Shown here: positions 63,328 to 64,000 of the stretch, piece by piece
Layout of the letters: the number at the start of each line of letters is the position of its first letter
Numbering within the stretch: position 1 is the first letter of the stretch
NCBI RefSeq assembly: GCF_030818485.1
Contig: NZ_JAUTAJ010000004.1
Span: forward strand, 2,761,501 to 2,825,500
Length of the DNA: 64,000 bases
Reading direction: 5' to 3'
Source of the DNA: Pseudoroseomonas cervicalis
Lineage (GTDB): Bacteria; Pseudomonadota; Alphaproteobacteria; Acetobacterales; Acetobacteraceae
The notes under the pieces: generated by a model
The model's database searches: none
The model's input: only the letters and a program-made list of their open reading frames with translations
Told to the model about the DNA's origin: nothing
Position numbers and translations under genes: made by a program

Positions 63328-64000
63328 ATGCAGGCACTCTATCGCGGCATGGACCGCGCCACGCTGGACCGCGAATACAATGCCCGCGCCACCGTGCCCG
63401 ATGTCGGCCCCTTCCTCGCCGAATACCGCCGCCGCACCGACGCCGCGCGCGCCAGCCTGCCCTGCCGCACCGACATCCCCTACGGTCCGACCCCGGCCGA
63501 GCGGCTGGATATCTACCCCGCCAGCACACCCGGCCCGGCGCCGGTCTTCCTGTTCATCCATGGCGGCTACTGGCGCGCGCTGGATTCCGCCGATTCCGGC
63601 TTCATGGCGCCCTACCTGACGGCGCGCGGCGCCTGCGTGGTCGCGGTGAACTACGCCTTGGCCCCCGGCGCCTCGCTCGACGAGATCACCCGCCAATGCC
63701 GCGCGGCGCTGGCCTGGGTGCATGCCAACATCGCCTCCCATGGCGGCGACCCGGCGCGCATCCACCTCTCCGGCAGCTCGGCCGGCGGGCACCTGGCCGC
63801 CATGCTGATCGCCGGCGGCGACTGGCCGGCCGCCTTCGGCCTGCCGCCGCACCCCGTCACCGGCGCCACCCTGCTCTCCGGCCTCTACGACCTCGAGCCG
63901 ATCCGCCTCTGCCACGTCAATGACTGGCTCTCCCTCGACGCGGCCGCCGCGCGCCGCCTCTCCCCCCTCGCTTTGCCGCCCCCAGCCCCGATCCCGGTGG
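63328..64000 (+). CDS. Alpha/beta hydrolase, 5' part (kynurenine formamidase-like)
   Basis: Open at the right edge: 224 codons are visible. It begins MQALYRGMDRATLDREYNAR, then RLDIYPAS and the oxyanion motif FIHGGYWRALD (HGGYW, about residues 73-77), and the nucleophile elbow LSGSSAGGHLAA (Ser in GSSAG). The HGGYW form is typical of KynB/esterase-like hydrolases rather than lipases. The catalytic Asp and His should lie beyond the window. Possible role in tryptophan breakdown or another ester/amide cleavage; undecided. Start ATG 63328 has GAAAG upstream only. Confidence 0.82.
   Translation, partial: MQALYRGMDRATLDREYNARATVPDVGPFLAEYRRRTDAARASLPCRTDIPYGPTPAERLDIYPASTPGPAPVFLFIHGGYWRALDSADSGFMAPYLTARGACVVAVNYALAPGASLDEITRQCRAALAWVHANIASHGGDPARIHLSGSSAGGHLAAMLIAGGDWPAAFGLPPHPVTGATLLSGLYDLEPIRLCHVNDWLSLDAAAARRLSPLALPPPAPIPV

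Overview
The window is very GC-rich (about 70% by eye) and gene-dense. It reads as chromosome of an alphaproteobacterium, most likely an Acetobacteraceae member of the Roseomonas type. This rests on the gene orders lptA-lptB-rpoN-hpf and xseB-ispA-dxs, two TRAP transporters, an alphaproteobacterial GAAC-N7-GAAC SOS box, Hint-domain and Nif11-like proteins, and dispersed GC-rich and AT-rich palindromic repeats. The genus is inference. There are no rRNA genes, CRISPR arrays, insertion sequences or prophage modules. One tRNA (Arg, anticodon CCG) is present.

Layout. 1-3751: LPS transport (lptA end, lptB), sigma-54 (rpoN) and ribosome hibernation factor (hpf). 3755-7127 (minus): a universal stress protein that runs into three tandem intrinsic terminators, then a phosphotransferase/P-loop kinase fusion coupled to pdxH. 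7235-11518 (plus): fabI, two tiny hydrophilic proteins, aroC, an unrecognised 403-residue protein and a 49-residue protein. 11600-17193 (minus): tlyA, the isoprenoid operon xseB-ispA-dxs, an HDAC-like deacetylase, a TusA-like protein and a DHCW-type cupin. 17289-19510: a ROK sugar kinase and an SOS-controlled zinc-finger DinB.

20494-37061 is catabolic. kdgD and, 16 kb away, a minus-strand operon (TRAP dctPQM, uronate dehydrogenase, aldose-1-epimerase-like protein) carry almost the same 22-bp dyad upstream (18 of 22 positions identical). This suggests one hexuronate/aldarate regulon. Between them lie an HpcH/HpaI aldolase, an amidinohydrolase coupled to a GlcD-like FAD dehydrogenase, a TakP-like 2-oxoacid TRAP system, a TerC-family membrane protein with a structured leader, a phytase-like secreted protein and a SolA-like amine oxidase.

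37239-46341 is mixed: an amidase, the tRNA, an NTF2-like secreted protein, a Nif11-type precursor beside a Hint-domain protein, an orphan HsdR-N-type nuclease, a GGDEF cyclase, a 2-hydroxyacid dehydrogenase, a DUF2934 protein and CreA.

46307-57984 is an exopolysaccharide locus. A minus arm holds chain-length/export proteins (Wzc-like without a P-loop, Wza-like), the initiating phosphoglycosyltransferase and a Wzy/ligase-like protein. A plus arm of overlapping genes holds a WecG/TagA enzyme, GT2, GT4, a flippase and a second GT2.

57985-58593 is a long intergenic stretch with two repeat hairpins, a 32-codon ORF whose ribosome-binding site is locked in a hairpin, and a parS-like site. 58594-63241 is a branched-chain amino-acid-type ABC operon in which livM is broken into two frames at a (GC)4 tract. 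The window ends inside an alpha/beta hydrolase gene.
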